Part shown: positions 1 to 8,205 of the stretch, piece after piece
Layout: each line of letters starts with the position of its first letter
Numbering within the stretch: position 1 is the stretch's first letter
Origin: JBBIRG01 sp964410965
GTDB lineage: Bacteria > CLD3 > SB21 > JBBIRG01
Assembly: GCA_964410965.1 (NCBI GenBank)
Contig: CAYPIY010000001.1
Coordinates: 124,001-188,000 of the forward strand
Reading direction: 5' to 3'
DNA length: 64,000 bases
Made by a program: the position numbers and the translations under genes
The notes under the pieces: generated by a model
Database searches by the model: none
Seen by the model: the letters and a program-made list of their open reading frames with translations, nothing else
Told to the model about the DNA's origin: nothing

Positions 1-457
1 TTCTGAGCCGGTTTACTTGTTCCTCGCTGATCTTATTGTTCAGTTCGGCCAGATAGGTTTTTTCGACTCCATAGGAGGGATGCATCAGCCGGTGGGCAAG
101 TTCGCCGTCATTGGTGATCAGGAGAAGCCCTGTAGTATCATAGTCCAGCCGGCCCACAGGAAACACGCGTTCGGCGATATTGATCAGGTCAAGAACAGAA
201 TCCCGGCCTTTTTCGTCATCGGCGGTGGTCACGTAGTTAAGGGGTTTATGAAGAAGAATATAGATTTGCTTTCGTTCCACGGTAACGGTTTTTCCGTCGA
301 ATACAATTTTGTCTTTGTCAGGATCAATTTCTGTGGAAAGCAGACGGACGGTCCTACCGTTGACCGTGACTAATCCCTGCCGGATCAGGTCATCACAGGC
401 CCTCCGGCTGGCAATCCCCGCCATGGCTAAATACCGGTTTAAACGCATTGTATTCAT
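1..457 (-). CDS. rluB: 23S rRNA pseudouridine synthase, RsuA/RluB family (3' end outside window)
   Basis: Isomerises a uridine to pseudouridine in rRNA. The visible 152 residues carry an N-terminal S4 RNA-binding domain (about residues 3-60, with the SRRACDDLIRQG helix and VNGRTV strand) and the start of the catalytic domain, with the family motif GRLDYDTTGLLL around residues 102-113. Asp105 is the expected catalytic residue. ATG at 457 is preferred: a GAG-containing Shine-Dalgarno region precedes it, and the previous gene stops only 8 bases upstream. A second in-frame ATG lies at 448. The order scpA-scpB-rluB is a classical bacterial neighbourhood, which favours RluB over RsuA/RluE/RluF, but the exact target base cannot be told from sequence. 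The C-terminus lies beyond base 1. Confidence 0.9.
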   Translation of the reverse strand, partial: MNTMRLNRYLAMAGIASRRACDDLIRQGLVTVNGRTVRLLSTEIDPDKDKIVFDGKTVTVERKQIYILLHKPLNYVTTADDEKGRDSVLDLINIAERVFPVGRLDYDTTGLLLITNDGELAHRLMHPSYGVEKTYLAELNNKISEEQVNRLR

Positions 458-465
458 GGGTACAC

Positions 466-1299
466 TCAAAATTTGTCAGCCGCGATTTTTTTCTTGTCCG
501 CCGGCTCCCTGTTTTTGTCGGGATTCTGGCTGAGCAGTTGGAAAAGATTAGGTTTGGCCGCAAGCGCTCGCTCAACCGAGTTTCGCCAGGTCAGGTTCAG
601 AGGTGCGATCTCGCCGGGTTCGCGGATGGATTTGATATGGATCAGGCATTCCGCCAGTATTTCCTTCTGCGTTGAGATGTCGAAGGGCGCGCCGAAAAGC
701 TGTCCGAACGGAAAGCGTACAAGAACCGTTCGGGGAGGCTTCACATTCTCGCATACGGTTTTCAGGGAAGCGATCATGACGGTAGACACTCCTTCATCTT
801 CCAGTGCACGGGCGATCAGACCGCCTGTCTGATGGTCAAGCGGGCCCACCGGGCAAATGATCGCGATGTCGATCAGGTATTTCTGGATCAGCTTGATGAG
901 TTTCGGGATCGTGTCATCGATCAGTTCTGCCGGGTCCGCAATTTCCCCCATGACGCTGAAATGGGATTCAGAAACCGAACCGATCCGCCGTTCGCGCGTA
1001 AGGTCCATCAGACGGTCGATCGGGAACGTGCAGTTCATGTCCAGCATCGCGGGCCGGAGCCATTCCTGGCTCTTGTGCGAATAACGGGACTCGGTTTCCT
1101 CGATTGGGCGCTTCAGTTCACGGAATGAAACGTCCCCGCTTTCCACGGCAAGATTGAAATGTTTCTGTGTCTTCCACTGGTACAAACCCGACGTCGTGAT
1201 CAGGACCACTTTGGCGTCGGAGATTTCCTTGCTCAGGCTTTTCCAGGGAACGTCCGAATTCACGATCCATGGATAATCTTTGGAAATGGCTTGGCTCAT
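466..1299 (-). CDS. GrdB-like protein (glycine/sarcosine/betaine reductase component B family), non-selenoprotein
   Basis: A 277-residue protein resembling the short, widespread relatives of the selenoprotein B subunit of glycine/sarcosine/betaine/D-proline reductases. Recognisable blocks are the N-terminal strand with VVLITTSGLY, the central DIAIICPVGPLDHQTGGLIAR (about residues 144-163) and the following PPR and FPFGQLFGAPFD motifs. Family members usually carry a Cys/Sec pair in the central motif. Here Cys149 is kept but the following positions are Val-Gly-Pro-Leu-Asp, and no in-frame TGA is present, so redox chemistry may be lost or different. A GAGGT Shine-Dalgarno site lies 5 bases before the ATG. 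The gene sits between scpB and rluB in the same orientation and is probably co-transcribed. Function unknown; the family assignment is from memory of motifs. Confidence 0.65.
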   Translation of the reverse strand: MSQAISKDYPWIVNSDVPWKSLSKEISDAKVVLITTSGLYQWKTQKHFNLAVESGDVSFRELKRPIEETESRYSHKSQEWLRPAMLDMNCTFPIDRLMDLTRERRIGSVSESHFSVMGEIADPAELIDDTIPKLIKLIQKYLIDIAIICPVGPLDHQTGGLIARALEDEGVSTVMIASLKTVCENVKPPRTVLVRFPFGQLFGAPFDISTQKEILAECLIHIKSIREPGEIAPLNLTWRNSVERALAAKPNLFQLLSQNPDKNREPADKKKIAADKF

Positions 1300-1336
1300 T
1301 TCGACCTCGCAAAAATAATATTGATATTACTATTGA

Positions 1337-2035
1337 TCATGATTGTTCTCCGTTTTTGGCGGCAGGCTCGGCCGTGATTTCATGAGTAACCTCTTGAACG
1401 GCCGCATCACCGGCTTTACCGGATTCACCTGATGCCGGTCCAAAATCAAATTCCATCGTTTGTGCGAATTCCTTGTCTTCCCGGATGATGTCCTCGATTT
1501 CTTTCAGTTTTGGCAGTTCGGATATTGCGTTGAGGCCGAAATGTTCCAGAAACTGCTTGGTAGTGCCGAAAAGCAGCGGCCGTCCGGGTACGTCCTCCCG
1601 CCCGACAACCGTGACCAGGTTTTTCTCCATCAGCGAACGCAAGGTCCAGTCCGCGTTTACGCCCCGTATTTTTTCGATTTCCGACCGCGTGATCGGCTGT
1701 CGGTAAGCGATAATCGCCAGCACTTCCAGTGAGGACTGGGTTAATTTCCGGTCCGCTTTGGTTTTAAAAAGCCGGCTCAGCCATTTGTCATATTGCGGAA
1801 GTGTGGCGAACTGGTATCCTCCCGCGATTTTGATGATCCGGAACGACAACCCGCCGGTTTCATATTTCCTGTTCAGTCCGTCGATGACGCTCCCGATGAA
1901 AGCTCCGTTGATGCCTTCCCGCTGAATGCATTCCTGCAGACGATCGACAGGCAAGGGCTCAGTCGACGCGAAAATGATCGATTCGATGACTTTTTCCGTT
2001 TCAATGCCGTCTATGAATGTGATTTCCTGTTCCAA
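1337..2035 (-). CDS. scpB: Segregation and condensation protein B
   Basis: ScpB is the kite subunit of the bacterial SMC-ScpAB condensin, a winged-helix dimer that binds ScpA and helps organise and segregate the chromosome. The 232-residue product shows the conserved ScpB blocks: an N-terminal EKVIESIIFASTEPL helix, LEVLAIIAYRQPITRSEIEKIRGV around residues 108-131, and VPGRPLLFGTT followed by FLEHFGL. Length is normal for the family. No ATG is available at the right place; the start is a TTG at 2035 with GGAGG 11 bases upstream. scpA ends 36 bases upstream, so the pair is almost certainly co-expressed. The last 40 residues are acidic and poorly conserved. Confidence 0.95.
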   Translation of the reverse strand: MEQEITFIDGIETEKVIESIIFASTEPLPVDRLQECIQREGINGAFIGSVIDGLNRKYETGGLSFRIIKIAGGYQFATLPQYDKWLSRLFKTKADRKLTQSSLEVLAIIAYRQPITRSEIEKIRGVNADWTLRSLMEKNLVTVVGREDVPGRPLLFGTTKQFLEHFGLNAISELPKLKEIEDIIREDKEFAQTMEFDFGPASGESGKAGDAAVQEVTHEITAEPAAKNGEQS

Positions 2036-2071
2036 ATATGTTCTGGCCTCCGTAAAGTGAAAAACGGCGCG

Positions 2072-4105
2072 TCAGCGCCCGAAAATTTTCCTGACGAATG
2101 AGAATACTTTGCTGAATATCTTCCGGATCACGGATTGCCTGTGTTCGGACGGTTCCGGTCCGGCCGGAATTTCCGTTTCAGGTTTATCCGTAATACGCTG
2201 CATTTCAGGATCTTTTGCATCCGATGAGGAAACCAATTCCTTTTTTGTATCGCTTAAGGAACTTTCAATTGCACACTGTGCAGCGGGCTCCTCATTCTGC
2301 TCTTCAGGTTTCACTTCTTCCTTATGATCCTGAATTTTTGCCGCAGGATTTTCAGTAATATGTTCCTGTTGTACGGCGTTTTCATGTTCGGGCGGATCAG
2401 TTGAAACACTTTCTTTCGGAGGGATAGTGACCTCTGATAGGTTTTCCTCCGGAACCATAATTGCTTCTTCTTTTTCCCGAATGTCTTCTGTTCGGGGAAC
2501 CTGAATTACTGTTTCACGAAGCATGTCATCTGCCGTGTGCGTCTCTTCTCGCATGAATCCATCAGAGGCTGGTTGCAGTTCCGGATGACCGGTAACTATC
2601 TCACTGTAATCCTGCATTCTTTCTTCTGACATTATTTCTGAATCGTCCTGAATCCCCGATCCGTTTTCGGGCTCGGTTCCGGATTGGATCAGTCCCATAT
2701 CTTCTTCTTTTCCGGTGACCGCTACTGTTTCCGTACCGGTATTTTCAATTTCTGAATTCTGGCCGGCAAACGTTCCGGTTACAGGATTATGTACGGCTGT
2801 TGGCGGCTCATCAATCTCATCCTTCGCACTTTCCTGGTCAATTTCATTCTGCTTTACTTCCTCAACCTGATCCTGAACCACCGCTAACGCAGGAACGATA
2901 TGTTCGGAAGGTGTGTCATCAGCCAGTTCCGGCAATAACGGATTTTCTGCCGGAAAGTTTTTTTCATCGAGTGTCTCTTGGACAGCGTCAATCCATGCAT
3001 CCCGGTCACCGGAGTACCCTGAAATCTGATTGGACGGGACAGGTTCGTCTTCACCCGTTTCAACCAGGGGCTTGCCTGAATCGAATGGGCTGATATCCTC
3101 AGCCACAGGATCCGGAGGCGTATCAAGCTGGTCCGTCAACACGCTGATGTCAGCCTGCTCATCGGGTATCAATTCTGCGGACGGGTTTTCAGAATCATTT
3201 TCAGTTGCATGTACAATAAATTCATTATCAGTTAAGCCAGCTTCATCCGGAACCTGACAATCCTGTGCCTGCATCCCGTATTCATCTTCTGTAAAGTCAT
3301 CTTCAGTAATGGCAACGGAAGAATCACCGGATCCCGCAATGGGATCCGTCTCTGCCGGCTCCGTAACCTGCGCCTCGTCCTTTTCATCATCCGGCTTGTC
3401 GTTCTGGATCCAGATATCGTCAAAAACAGAGGACTGGCGGACAAACACGATTTCACGGCGGATGAGGTCCAGGAGCGCCAGAAAAGTCACAACGATCTCG
3501 ATCTTGCACATTCCCTCGCAAAGCTCCGTAAAGAGGGCGCCCTTGCGTTTATCGAAGAAATCGGTGATATAAAGGATTTGTTCCTCCACAGTCACGTTAA
3601 GGCGTTCCACGTTATGAAACACCACCTCGGAGGTTTTCGATACGGCTTTCTTGTAAGCGGCCAGCAGGTCAAAGAACGAAATGTTTTTCAGCCCGATCGC
3701 CTCTTCCGACGGAGGAATCCGGTCGGTGTCAAAGAAATTCCTGCGGTAGATCATTCTCCACTGGTCGTCAAGGTCGGATAATTTTTTAGAGGCTTCCTTG
3801 AACTGGCGGTATTCGATCAGTCTGCGGGTCAGCTCTTCGCGCGGATCGAGCGGTTCTTCCTCGTTTTCCTCGCCGGGTTCCGGCGGAAGCATGCACCTCA
3901 CCTTGATCCGCATCAGTGTGGCCGCCATGAGTATGAATTCGCTGGCGATATCCAGATTCAGTTCCTGCATCACTTTCAGGTATTCAAGGTACGATTTGGT
4001 GATGTGCGCGATCGGGATGTCGTAAATATTGAGTTCATCCTTCCGGACGAAAAACAACAGGAGGTCAAGCGGTCCTTCAAAATTTTCGAGTTTGATCTTA
4101 TACAA
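2072..4105 (-). CDS. scpA: Segregation and condensation protein A with a very long acidic C-terminal extension
   Basis: ScpA is the kleisin subunit that bridges the SMC dimer and ScpB. Residues 1 to about 233 are a complete ScpA of ordinary size, from the N-terminal FEGPLDLLLFFVRKDELNIYDI signature to the C-terminal winged-helix end near residue 232. About 444 residues follow, rich in Glu, Asp, Pro, Ser and Thr without obvious fold, ending in a short basic amphipathic segment (residues 655-677, with IRKIF, FSFVRKIF). Start is TTG at 4105 with GGAG 7 bases upstream; no ATG is suitably placed. The reading frame stays open through the tail and codon use looks continuous, so this is not a frameshift fusion. 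The tail is the odd feature: typical ScpA is about 250 residues. Confidence 0.93.
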   Translation of the reverse strand: MYKIKLENFEGPLDLLLFFVRKDELNIYDIPIAHITKSYLEYLKVMQELNLDIASEFILMAATLMRIKVRCMLPPEPGEENEEEPLDPREELTRRLIEYRQFKEASKKLSDLDDQWRMIYRRNFFDTDRIPPSEEAIGLKNISFFDLLAAYKKAVSKTSEVVFHNVERLNVTVEEQILYITDFFDKRKGALFTELCEGMCKIEIVVTFLALLDLIRREIVFVRQSSVFDDIWIQNDKPDDEKDEAQVTEPAETDPIAGSGDSSVAITEDDFTEDEYGMQAQDCQVPDEAGLTDNEFIVHATENDSENPSAELIPDEQADISVLTDQLDTPPDPVAEDISPFDSGKPLVETGEDEPVPSNQISGYSGDRDAWIDAVQETLDEKNFPAENPLLPELADDTPSEHIVPALAVVQDQVEEVKQNEIDQESAKDEIDEPPTAVHNPVTGTFAGQNSEIENTGTETVAVTGKEEDMGLIQSGTEPENGSGIQDDSEIMSEERMQDYSEIVTGHPELQPASDGFMREETHTADDMLRETVIQVPRTEDIREKEEAIMVPEENLSEVTIPPKESVSTDPPEHENAVQQEHITENPAAKIQDHKEEVKPEEQNEEPAAQCAIESSLSDTKKELVSSSDAKDPEMQRITDKPETEIPAGPEPSEHRQSVIRKIFSKVFSFVRKIFGR

Positions 4106-4125
4106 AAATAATCTCCGTAAGCATT

Positions 4126-4761
4126 TCAGTTGGCGGAAGGAACTGTTTTCAATTTCCGCAGTATGGTGTCCATCAGCGGAAGCATATATTCGGCGGATTC
4201 CCTGACTTCCCGGCTGATCATTGTTCCCTGCCGCCGGGCGGACATGCGGTAATCCTCCAGCGACAGGTTAAAATACGGATATTTGCCAGAACCTTCAAGC
4301 AGGTTTTTTTTCATATCCTCATCCAGAAGGCGTAAAATTTTCTCTTTGTCCGTGCCGTGGACGGTCATGAGGCTGTCAAAATACCCGTCACCGGTCAGGA
4401 TTTCCGGGAGTGATTTCAGAAGATCTCCGAAGCGGAACACCGGACTGCGTTCATGCACGGAAAAACGCAGGTTTATTTCCGGTTCCGTTTCCATTTCCAC
4501 GATCGTGAAAAGGTCATGCATGTCGAAAGACTTATTCTGAACGGTGAATACTCTTACCGGATGATCCCTGAATGTGCCTTCAGCGGAGGGGTACCCGAAA
4601 ACCGGATTGCCCGGGACCTCAACCCGAAATCCGAATTTTGCCGAAAAATCGTTCAGAGAAGATGATAATTTCTTCCGGAACCACAATCCGTAAGCGACAA
4701 TCGCCCCGGCTATGCCGAGAACGAAAAGAGTAAAAAAGACCAGTAAAAGGGTTTCAAACAT
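4126..4761 (-). CDS. Membrane-anchored protein of unknown function (paralogue of the next gene)
   Basis: I do not recognise this 211-residue protein. It has one N-terminal transmembrane segment (about residues 3-27, VFFTLFVLGIAGAIVAYGL), then RKK on the cytoplasmic side and a soluble domain of about 180 residues. It shares the same layout, length and a C-terminal motif (YRMSARRQGTMISREV) with the protein encoded directly upstream (LNYKRQGTFSSSRI), so the two probably arose by tandem duplication. The ATG follows the upstream stop by 2 bases, which suggests translational coupling. It lies between trpS and scpA in the same operon-like run. No catalytic motif is visible. Confidence 0.75.
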   Translation of the reverse strand: MFETLLLVFFTLFVLGIAGAIVAYGLWFRKKLSSSLNDFSAKFGFRVEVPGNPVFGYPSAEGTFRDHPVRVFTVQNKSFDMHDLFTIVEMETEPEINLRFSVHERSPVFRFGDLLKSLPEILTGDGYFDSLMTVHGTDKEKILRLLDEDMKKNLLEGSGKYPYFNLSLEDYRMSARRQGTMISREVRESAEYMLPLMDTILRKLKTVPSAN

Positions 4762-4763
4762 AT

Positions 4764-5387
4764 TTACCGCATCGACTTGAGATGTTCACCCAGATCGCAG
4801 AACAAGCTGATCATGTCCTCAAATTCAGCGATGATTCTGGAGGAACTGAATGTGCCCTGCCGCTTGTAGTTCAGTTTCTGTCCGTTGAATTCTACGCCCC
4901 AGTTTGCGTATTTGTCAGCGGCGGCAAGAAACGAGTCCCTTACGGAAGGAGATAAAAAAGAGCTGATCAAGGTTGCGTCGTTTGATTTGATGACAAATTT
5001 CCTGTCGAAATTCTCATCGCCGATCTCAATATCCTGCATGCCGAAAATTTTTCCGAGTCCGCTCATGAGTCCCGCTTCATAAATATGGAACTGAAACGGT
5101 TTGGAGTTCTGCAGACTGACATCGAGAACCGTATAAACGGATGAATTTTTCCCTGACCCCTTCTTGATCAGGTAAATGCTGACAGTAAATCCCCGGATCA
5201 TTCCGGAAAGCGATGGATTGGATATGAGAAACATGGGAGCCGCATGAAACTGCAAACCATGGCTGAGGGCGAACTCCTCCATCACGCCGCACATCTTTTT
5301 CCATCGCCAGAACGCGAAACCGAGCGCCAGGATCACAATAACAAACGAGATGCCTATAAAAATAAATGGAAAATATTCTTCGTTCAT
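4764..5387 (-). CDS. Membrane-anchored protein of unknown function (paralogue of the previous gene)
   Basis: A 207-residue protein with one N-terminal transmembrane helix (about residues 7-27, FIFIGISFVIVILALGFAFW) followed by WKK and a soluble domain. It resembles its downstream neighbour in size, topology and the Arg-Gln-Gly-Thr containing motif near the C-terminus (KRQGTFSSSR). AGGAACC lies upstream of the ATG and the trpS stop is 9 bases away. The soluble part has alternating hydrophobic strands suggestive of an alpha/beta or beta-sandwich domain, but I cannot name a family. Expression is probably tied to the trpS-scpAB operon. Confidence 0.75.
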   Translation of the reverse strand: MNEEYFPFIFIGISFVIVILALGFAFWRWKKMCGVMEEFALSHGLQFHAAPMFLISNPSLSGMIRGFTVSIYLIKKGSGKNSSVYTVLDVSLQNSKPFQFHIYEAGLMSGLGKIFGMQDIEIGDENFDRKFVIKSNDATLISSFLSPSVRDSFLAAADKYANWGVEFNGQKLNYKRQGTFSSSRIIAEFEDMISLFCDLGEHLKSMR

Positions 5388-5396
5388 GGTTGGTTC

Positions 5397-6410
5397 CTAT
5401 TTTAAATTCATGGCCTTTCGGACCTGTTTCATGGTTTCGGAAGCGATCGCCCTCGCGCGTTCATTTCCATCGGATAATACGGTTTCGACATAATCCCGGT
5501 TTTGTTCCAGTTCGGTTCGTTTTTGCCGTATCGGGCCAATCGAAGCGGAGAGCTTTTCCGCGAGATTCTTCTTGCATGCGACGCATCCCAGCGAACCCGC
5601 GCGGCATTCCGGTTCGATGGTTCCCGTTTCTCCCGGATTGAACACCTTATGATAAGTAAACACGGAGCATACCTCAGGACGGCCCGGATCGTTTTTCCTC
5701 AGTTTTTGCGGATCTGTCACCATTTTCCGGACTTGTCCCAGTATGGTATCGGTATCGTCGGACAAATAGATGCAGTTATTGAGGCTTTTGCTCATTTTCA
5801 TGTTCCCGTCAACTCCGGGAAGCCTCGGGGTCTGCGTGAGCTTATGCTGAGGCTCCGGAAACTGGAATCCCGATGCGGTGAAAAGGAAATTGAACCTCCG
5901 CGCGATCTCCCTGCAGATCTCGATATGGGGCACCTGGTCTTCCCCGACGGGCACTGTGTCCGCGAGATACAGCAAGATATCCGCCGTCTGAAGGACGGGA
6001 TATCCCAAATGGCCGAAATCGATTTTGGTCATATTTTCATCTGTAGAGGATTCGATCAGTCCCATGTCGCGGGCCTGTTCCTTGACTGCCGGGTTCCGGA
6101 TGATCCACGGCGTGGGAGTGATCATCGAGAGCAGAAGGTGAAGCTCCGCGTGTTCTTTCACCTGCGATTGAACCATGATGATGCTTTTTTTCGGATCGAT
6201 GCCGGCGGCCATCCAGTCCACCGCCGTATCGAACACATTCACCTGGAGCTGGGACGTATTCTGGTAACCTGTAGTCAGCGCGTGCCAGTCGACGATCCCG
6301 AAAATGGAATCGTACTCATGCTGAAGTTTCACCCAGTTCTGGAGCGCGCCGACCAGATGCCCGATATGAAGGCGTCCGGTGGGCCGCATACCGCTGAATA
6401 TCCGGCTCAA
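5397..6410 (-). CDS. trpS: Tryptophan--tRNA ligase with a probable [4Fe-4S] motif
   Basis: Charges tRNA-Trp with tryptophan in the cytoplasm. Class I signatures are clear: SGMRPTGRLHIGHL at the N-terminus (HIGH motif, residues 15-18) and KMSKS at residues 205-209. The reading frame extends to 6494, but the family begins just before RIFSG; a TTG at 6410 preceded by GAGG six bases upstream gives a 337-residue protein of normal length, so I chose that start over longer forms that would overlap the HNH gene. After KMSKS there are four cysteines spaced C-x20-C-x6-C-x2-C (ending ECRAGSLGCVACKK), close to the C-x22-C-x6-C-x2-C iron-sulfur motif known from Thermotoga maritima TrpRS. Cluster binding is therefore an inference. 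Confidence 0.96.
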   Translation of the reverse strand: MSRIFSGMRPTGRLHIGHLVGALQNWVKLQHEYDSIFGIVDWHALTTGYQNTSQLQVNVFDTAVDWMAAGIDPKKSIIMVQSQVKEHAELHLLLSMITPTPWIIRNPAVKEQARDMGLIESSTDENMTKIDFGHLGYPVLQTADILLYLADTVPVGEDQVPHIEICREIARRFNFLFTASGFQFPEPQHKLTQTPRLPGVDGNMKMSKSLNNCIYLSDDTDTILGQVRKMVTDPQKLRKNDPGRPEVCSVFTYHKVFNPGETGTIEPECRAGSLGCVACKKNLAEKLSASIGPIRQKRTELEQNRDYVETVLSDGNERARAIASETMKQVRKAMNLK

Positions 6411-6447
6411 TTCAGACCTCGTTCGTTTGGATTGTAAAAGAGTTTGT

Positions 6448-6957
6448 TCATGAAAGGAATAAATAGGGTTTCCACTGGTCGCTGACGGTTGCAATGTGAG
6501 AATGGATGAAATACAGCGGATGCGGTTTCCTCGGGTTTTTCAGCAGTTTCATGTGCGCTTCGGCCGGTGCCAGATCGCTTTTTTTATTGTTGCAGTGAAT
6601 ACACGCGGTGACCAGGTTTTCCCAGGTATCTTTGCCGCCTTTGACCTTGGGGATCACATGATCAACGGTCAGGGGCTGATGTCTCACTCCGCAGTACTGG
6701 CACTGAAATCCGTCCCGTTTCATGATATTTTTTCTCGACAGGTTCACGCCGTTCCGGTTCCGGTGGACCATCGCATGCAGACGCACAATGCTGGGATAAG
6801 GGATCCGCAGGGTAACTCCCTGGATATAACGGCCGTCATTGTTCAGAATCACTTCCACTTTATTCAATACAATCAGTATAATCGCTTTTCGCAGCGTGCA
6901 AATCGTAATGGGTTCATAATTCTGGTTCAGCACCAGAACGTGTCCGGAAATCGGCAT
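6448..6957 (-). CDS. HNH endonuclease family protein
   Basis: A 169-residue HNH nuclease-fold protein. The C-terminal half carries a zinc knuckle and nuclease motif: CQYC (residues 86-89), LTVDHVIPKVKGG with Asp99-His100, W-E-N at 113-115 and CIHCNNKK (119-126). The N-terminal 75 residues (VLVLNQNYEPITICTLRKAI) match the short chromosomal HNH proteins common in Bacteroidota, Chlorobi and cyanobacteria, whose cellular role is not established. An upstream GTG at 6966 is in frame, but GGAG sits 8 bases before ATG 6957 and overlaps the GTG, so ATG is the better start. It is first in the minus-strand operon, directly behind the strong promoter at 6990-7018. Confidence 0.88.
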   Translation of the reverse strand: MPISGHVLVLNQNYEPITICTLRKAIILIVLNKVEVILNNDGRYIQGVTLRIPYPSIVRLHAMVHRNRNGVNLSRKNIMKRDGFQCQYCGVRHQPLTVDHVIPKVKGGKDTWENLVTACIHCNNKKSDLAPAEAHMKLLKNPRKPHPLYFIHSHIATVSDQWKPYLFLS

Positions 6958-6989
6958 TTGCTTCACTCCGTTAATGATAACAAGTAAAT

Positions 6990-7018
6990 ATATTACAATA
7001 AAATATCTGAGATGTCAA
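6990..7018 (-). promoter_or_regulatory. Sigma70-like promoter for the HNH-trpS-scpA-scpB-rluB operon
   Basis: On the minus strand a perfect TTGACA (7018-7013) is followed after 17 bases by TAATAT (6995-6990). The predicted start of transcription is about 25 bases before the HNH start codon. Genes downstream are closely spaced on the same strand as far as the window edge, so this may drive the whole run. Confidence 0.7.
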
Positions 7019-7186
7019 GCATTTGTTTACACAGAATAAGATCGGTATGAAGTTTGCTATAACATCAACAATCATGGACATCTTGAATCGCTGAAATCGC
7101 AGTCCGATGGATGCTTCAATTATCTGTATTCGGGCAGAAAATGACTTTCAGAAGTGAAATCGGGTTATCCTGACCGGAAAAAAACA

Positions 7187-7215
7187 TTGATTAATCCGAA
7201 TGATCGGTTTATATT
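7187..7215 (+). promoter_or_regulatory. Sigma70-like promoter for exodeoxyribonuclease III
   Basis: TTGATT (7187-7192), 17-base spacer, TATATT (7210-7215), about 45 bases upstream of the start codon of the plus-strand gene. Confidence 0.6.
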
Positions 7216-7260
7216 GCTGCGTCAAAAAGACCTGACAGATCAATTCACCGGTGAGGCGAT

Positions 7261-8025
7261 ATGAAGATTATCTCATGGAATGTAAACGGACTTCGTGCAA
7301 TCGCAAAAAAAGGGTTTCTGGAATGGTTTAAGTCTGAATCCCCGAATGTACTGTGCCTGCAGGAAACTAAGGCCAGCCCTGACCAGCTGCATTTTTCACT
7401 GATCCAGCCGCTGAGTTATTTTTCTTACTACAATTCTGCCGAGAGAAAGGGATACAGCGGTGTAGTTACGTATTCGCGCAAACGGCCGAAAGATCATAAG
7501 AACGGGCTCGGAATTCCCGAATTCGACCAGGAAGGCCGGGTGGTGATGACCGATCACGGAAGTTTTCTTCTTTTTAATATTTACTTCCCGAACGGAAAGA
7601 AAAACGAGGAACGGCTGAAATTCAAAATGGATTTTTACGATGCCTGTCTTGAGGTATTTAACAAACTCCGGAGCGAAGGCAGGCGGCTTGTCATTTGCGG
7701 CGATTTCAACACCGCTCATAAGGAAATCGATCTCGCCCGTCCGAAGGAAAATGCAAAGGTATCGGGATTTCTGCCGGCAGAGCGTGAATGGCTGGACAAG
7801 TTCGTGAGCAACGGTTATGTGGATACCTTCCGTCATTTCTGCCAGGAACCCAACCAATACACCTGGTGGGACCAGGTGACCCGCGCGCGCGACAGAAACG
7901 TAGGCTGGCGGATCGATTACTTTTTCATATCAGACAATCTGTTGAATTGCCTGAAAGACGCATGGATCATGCCGGATGTTTTGGGATCTGACCATTGCCC
8001 GGTCGGGATCGAATTAAAATTCTGA
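7261..8025 (+). CDS. xth: Exodeoxyribonuclease III (AP endonuclease, ExoIII family)
   Basis: A Mg-dependent AP endonuclease / 3' exonuclease of base excision repair. The 254 residues cover the whole family fold: MKIISWNVNGLRA at the N-terminus (Asn7), LQETKA with the metal-binding Glu, VICGDFNTAH with the catalytic Asp-Asn, RIDYFF and the C-terminal GSDHCPVGIEL with the Asp-His pair. Length is typical. GTGAGG precedes the ATG by 4 bases. It is transcribed alone from its own promoter, divergent from the trpS-scpAB operon. I cannot tell Xth from closely related ExoA subtypes. Confidence 0.95.
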   Translation: MKIISWNVNGLRAIAKKGFLEWFKSESPNVLCLQETKASPDQLHFSLIQPLSYFSYYNSAERKGYSGVVTYSRKRPKDHKNGLGIPEFDQEGRVVMTDHGSFLLFNIYFPNGKKNEERLKFKMDFYDACLEVFNKLRSEGRRLVICGDFNTAHKEIDLARPKENAKVSGFLPAEREWLDKFVSNGYVDTFRHFCQEPNQYTWWDQVTRARDRNVGWRIDYFFISDNLLNCLKDAWIMPDVLGSDHCPVGIELKF

Positions 8026-8205
8026 TATGCGTATGATAGAATCATCTTTTCACCGCAAGTCCTGCAGGAAGTTAAGCTGGTATCTGACTTTCACTGTTTG
8101 AGACCGCTTCGAAACGTAATAGACGGGAGTATTTTAATCATTCACTTGCGCCGGTAATGAAAATTACACGAAAAATTCGGTCTTGTGACCATGATTTGAA
8201 TTGAA

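Noticed and set aside
466..1299. Selenoprotein B with a TGA-encoded selenocysteine
   Set aside because: The reading frame is open without an internal TGA, and the position that usually holds Sec or Cys is not one here.
5502..6437. A 311-codon plus-strand frame opposite trpS
   Set aside because: It is entirely antisense to a clear trpS with intact HIGH and KMSKS motifs.
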